This document shows, piece after piece, positions 61,675 through 64,000 of a stretch of DNA of 64,000 nucleotides. Numbering within the stretch: position 1 is the first letter of the stretch; the number at the start of each line of letters is the position of its first letter. The translations under genes were made by a program, and so were the position numbers. Under the pieces are notes generated by a model. The model had not been told where the DNA came from, made no database searches, and saw only the letters and a list, made by a program, of their open reading frames with translations. Source of the DNA: Pseudomonas sp. ICMP 561 (GTDB lineage: Bacteria; Pseudomonadota; Gammaproteobacteria; Pseudomonadales; Pseudomonadaceae); contig NZ_LKBT01000023.1 of the NCBI RefSeq assembly GCF_002699985.1, forward strand, positions 62,001 to 126,000, read 5' to 3'.

Positions 61675-62831
61675 TGATTCGAAAATTTTTGCTGTTGCTG
61701 GAAACGGGCCTGGTCCTGGCAGGTTTGGCGTTGGGTTATGCCTACTGGCAGCAGAACGAGGCCCTGCATCAACCCTTGAACGTCACCCAGGAACAGATGC
61801 TCGACGTTCCTGCCGGTTCGACGCCGGGTGGTTTGCTCAATCGTCTACAAACCGACGGTGTGATCAAGGACGCATTCTGGCTAAGGCTGTACTGGCGCTT
61901 CAACCTCTCGGGTGAAGCCCTGCACAGCGGCGAATACCGCATGACGCCGGGCATGAACGCGCAGTCCTTGCTGGGTCTGTGGCAGCGCGGTGAAGTCGTC
62001 CAATACAGCCTGACGCTGGTCGAGGGCTGGAATTTCCGTCAGGTGCGTGCAGCACTCGGCAAGCAGCCCAAGCTTGAGCAAACACTGGTTAATCTCAGCG
62101 ACGCTGAGCTGATGACTAAAATCGGTCATCCGGATGTTTTTCCCGAGGGCCGGTTCTTCCCTGACACTTACCGCTACGTCCGCGGCATGACTGACGCTGA
62201 AATTCTCAAACAGGCCTACAAGCGTCTCGACGACGTGTTGGAAGAGGAATGGGCCAAGCGTGCAGCAGATGTGCCGTATACCGATGCTTATCAAGCGCTG
62301 ATCATGGCGTCCCTGGTTGAAAAGGAGACTGGTGTCCCGCAGGAGCGTGGCCAGATCGCCGGCGTTTTTGTCCGCCGGCTTGCCTTGGGCATGTTGCTGC
62401 AGACGGACCCGACAGTCATCTATGGTCTGGGCGAGCGCTACAACGGCAAGTTGACCCGCGCTCACCTGAAAGAGCCCACGCCTTACAACACCTACGTCAT
62501 CTCCGGTTTGCCACCTACGCCCATTTCTTTGGTCGGCCGTGAAGCGATTCACGCTGCCCTCAACCCGGTGCCGGGGCGCAGCCTTTATTTCGTCGCCCGG
62601 GGCGATGGCAGTCACGTATTTTCCGATGACCTGGACGCGCACAACGCCGCGGTTCGCGAGTTTCAGCTCAAGCGTCGTGCTGACTACCGATCGAGTCCGG
62701 CCCCGGCCGCAGTTCCAGTAGTCCCCGCGACTCCTGCGGAGCCCGTCCCGGCGGTCGAGCCCAATCCGGCGGCGACTGATGAAGCGAAAGCAGAACAAGA
62801 CACCGCGCCGAGCGAGCAAAAATCACAATGA
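61674..62831 (+). CDS. mltG: Endolytic murein transglycosylase MltG
   Basis: A 385-aa YceG-family enzyme: N-terminal membrane anchor (LLLLETGLVLAGLALGYAYW), LysM-like region, and lytic domain with EGWNFRQVRAALG and the catalytic Glu in MASLVEKETGVPQERGQIAG. It nicks nascent glycan strands and limits their length. A proline- and alanine-rich tail of about 40 residues follows. GTG start overlapping pabC by one base. Confidence 0.94.
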   Translation: MIRKFLLLLETGLVLAGLALGYAYWQQNEALHQPLNVTQEQMLDVPAGSTPGGLLNRLQTDGVIKDAFWLRLYWRFNLSGEALHSGEYRMTPGMNAQSLLGLWQRGEVVQYSLTLVEGWNFRQVRAALGKQPKLEQTLVNLSDAELMTKIGHPDVFPEGRFFPDTYRYVRGMTDAEILKQAYKRLDDVLEEEWAKRAADVPYTDAYQALIMASLVEKETGVPQERGQIAGVFVRRLALGMLLQTDPTVIYGLGERYNGKLTRAHLKEPTPYNTYVISGLPPTPISLVGREAIHAALNPVPGRSLYFVARGDGSHVFSDDLDAHNAAVREFQLKRRADYRSSPAPAAVPVVPATPAEPVPAVEPNPAATDEAKAEQDTAPSEQKSQ

Positions 62832-62850
62832 ATTTTATTGAGTACACCCT

Positions 62851-63483
62851 GTGACCGGCCTGTTTATCACCCTCGAGGGCCCGGAAGGTGCCGGTAAAAG
62901 CACCAACCGTGAATACCTTGCAGCGCAACTGCGCTCTGAAGGCATCGACGTATTGCTGACTCGTGAGCCGGGCGGTACGCCGCTGGCTGAGCGCATTCGT
63001 GAACTGTTGCTGGCACCCAGCGACGAAGCCATGCATGCCGATACCGAGTTGCTGTTGGTGTTTGCTGCTCGTGCGCAACATCTGGCTGAAGTGATTCGTC
63101 CGGCACTGGCGCGTGGCGCGGTTGTCCTGTGTGATCGTTTCACGGATGCAACTTACGCCTATCAAGGTGGTGGTCGTGGCTTGTCCCACGAGCGGATCGC
63201 TGCGTTGGAGAATTTCGTACAGGGCGATTTGCGCCCGGACCTGACTCTGGTGTTCGATTTGCCGGTAGAAGTGGGTCTGGCGCGGGCCACTGCGCGGGGG
63301 CGGCTGGATCGTTTCGAGCAGGAAGGCAGGACCTTTTTCGACGCGGTGCGCAGTACGTATCTGAATCGCGCCAAAGCCGAGCCGGGACGTTATCGTCTGG
63401 TGGATGCGGCGCAATCCCTGCCTGACGTGCAGCGTTCTCTCGACGCATTATTGCCTGAATTGTTGAGTCTGCACCGTGGCTGA
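62851..63483 (+). CDS. tmk: Thymidylate kinase
   Basis: A 210-aa enzyme converting dTMP to dTDP. P-loop LEGPEGAGKST near 7-17, the DR(F/Y) motif CDRFTDATYAYQG, and RGRLDRFEQEG of the lid, where E. coli-type (type II) kinases have an Arg. GTG start at 62851, 19 bp after mltG. Overlaps holB by 8 bases. Confidence 0.96.
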   Translation: MTGLFITLEGPEGAGKSTNREYLAAQLRSEGIDVLLTREPGGTPLAERIRELLLAPSDEAMHADTELLLVFAARAQHLAEVIRPALARGAVVLCDRFTDATYAYQGGGRGLSHERIAALENFVQGDLRPDLTLVFDLPVEVGLARATARGRLDRFEQEGRTFFDAVRSTYLNRAKAEPGRYRLVDAAQSLPDVQRSLDALLPELLSLHRG

Positions 63484-64000
63484 AGCTTATCCCTGGCAGG
63501 AGCAGCTCTGGCAGCAATTGGCGGGTCGTGCTCAACACGCCCACGCTTATTTGCTGCATGGGCCTATTGGCATTGGCAAGCGAGCACTGGCTGAGCGGTT
63601 GATGGGCAGTCTGCTGTGCCAGCGACCGGAAGGTCTGGAAGCGTGCGGTCAGTGCAAATCCTGTCTGTTGCTGGCGGCGGGAAGTCACCCGGACAATTAC
63701 GTGCTGGAGCCGGAAGAGGCGGACAAGGCGATCAAGGTCGATCAGGTCCGCGATCTGGTGAGTTTTGTGGTGCAGACGGCACAAATGGGTGGCCGCAAAG
63801 TGGTGTTGATCGAGCCGGTCGAGTCGATGAACATCAATGCCGCCAACGCTTTGTTGAAAAGCCTTGAAGAGCCTTCGGGCAACACCGTTTTGCTGCTGGT
63901 CAGTCATCAACCCAGCCGACTGTTGCCGACGGTCAAAAGCCGTTGCGTGCAACAGGCCTGCCCGCTGCCCAGTGAGGAGATGAGTCTCACATGGCTTGCC
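63476..64000 (+). CDS. holB: DNA polymerase III delta' subunit HolB (partial, cut by window end)
   Basis: The first 175 residues of the clamp-loader subunit. GTG start, overlapping tmk by 8 bases. Visible are GPIGIGKRALAERL (degenerate P-loop region), the zinc module C-GQC-KSC, and the sensor segment NAANALLKSLEEPSGNT with SHQPSRLLPTVKSRC. No stop occurs before base 64000. Confidence 0.93.
   Translation, partial: MAEAYPWQEQLWQQLAGRAQHAHAYLLHGPIGIGKRALAERLMGSLLCQRPEGLEACGQCKSCLLLAAGSHPDNYVLEPEEADKAIKVDQVRDLVSFVVQTAQMGGRKVVLIEPVESMNINAANALLKSLEEPSGNTVLLLVSHQPSRLLPTVKSRCVQQACPLPSEEMSLTWLA

Noticed and set aside
1..64000. tRNA, rRNA, CRISPR arrays, prophage or transposase genes
   Set aside because: I looked for TTCGA-containing cloverleaf regions, evenly spaced direct repeats and transposase motifs in the gaps. 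Repeats present are REP-type or the structured element, with no regular spacer array and no DDE or HUH gene.

Overview
This 64 kb window is chromosomal DNA from a fluorescent Pseudomonas of the P. fluorescens / P. syringae lineage. The evidence is the gene order, which matches conserved pseudomonad blocks (NAGGN osmolyte genes, mnmC/pap, recQ, cpx-like two-component genes next to trkH, comEC-exbBD-lpxK-kdsB-murB-rne, and rpmF-plsX-fabDG-acpP-fabF-pabC-mltG-tmk-holB), the protein sequences, and many intergenic REP hairpins of pseudomonad type (GTAGGAGYGAGCTTGCTCGCGAT and GTAGGACCGGCTTTAGCCGGGAG). I see no rRNA, tRNA, CRISPR array, prophage, transposase or plasmid gene.

Layout. 0.1-5 kb: a three-gene minus-strand operon for the osmolyte N-acetylglutaminylglutamine amide (amidotransferase, GNAT/ATP-grasp synthetase, M42 peptidase). 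5.2-9.4 kb: an ABC transporter (ATPase, large FtsX-type permease) with an AttH/CrtC-like lipoprotein. 9.4-10.2 kb: an 0.8 kb gap holding two inverted copies of a structured repeat around a REP pair. 10.2-18.8 kb: mnmC and pap, with a 1577-aa gene between them whose features are those of a large LRR plus NEL-type E3 ubiquitin ligase effector/toxin. 19-26 kb: small conserved genes, recQ, a MarR/SlyA-type regulator and a short FimV paralogue. 26-35 kb: SelW-like protein, EamA transporter, LpxH-like phosphoesterase, Mpo1-like protein, trkH, nitroreductase, and a CpxR/Spy/CpxS-like envelope-stress cluster with a visible CpxR box. 35-40 kb: rnm, tsaC/yciO-like, scpAB, rluB. 40-47.5 kb: comEC, exbBD, lpxK, kdsB, murB (lipid A, KDO and peptidoglycan supply). 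47.7-51 kb: rne with a long hairpin-rich leader, divergent from rluC, a HAD phosphatase and sppA. 54.8-64 kb: maf-2/yceF, yceD, rpmF and the fatty-acid block, ending in a truncated holB.

Most of the window is core housekeeping. The accessory signals are: (1) the LRR/NEL protein inserted between mnmC and pap; (2) a roughly 300 bp interspersed element present three times, whose copies fold into the same three-way junction plus two hairpins with compensatory base changes, including one copy whose 19-bp closing stem is different in sequence but still self-complementary; (3) a dense set of REP/BIME-like hairpins of at least three sequence classes; and (4) a second, AAGCTGCAAG-type inverted repeat inside two operons. 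Functions are assigned from motifs and recalled family knowledge; no database search was run.
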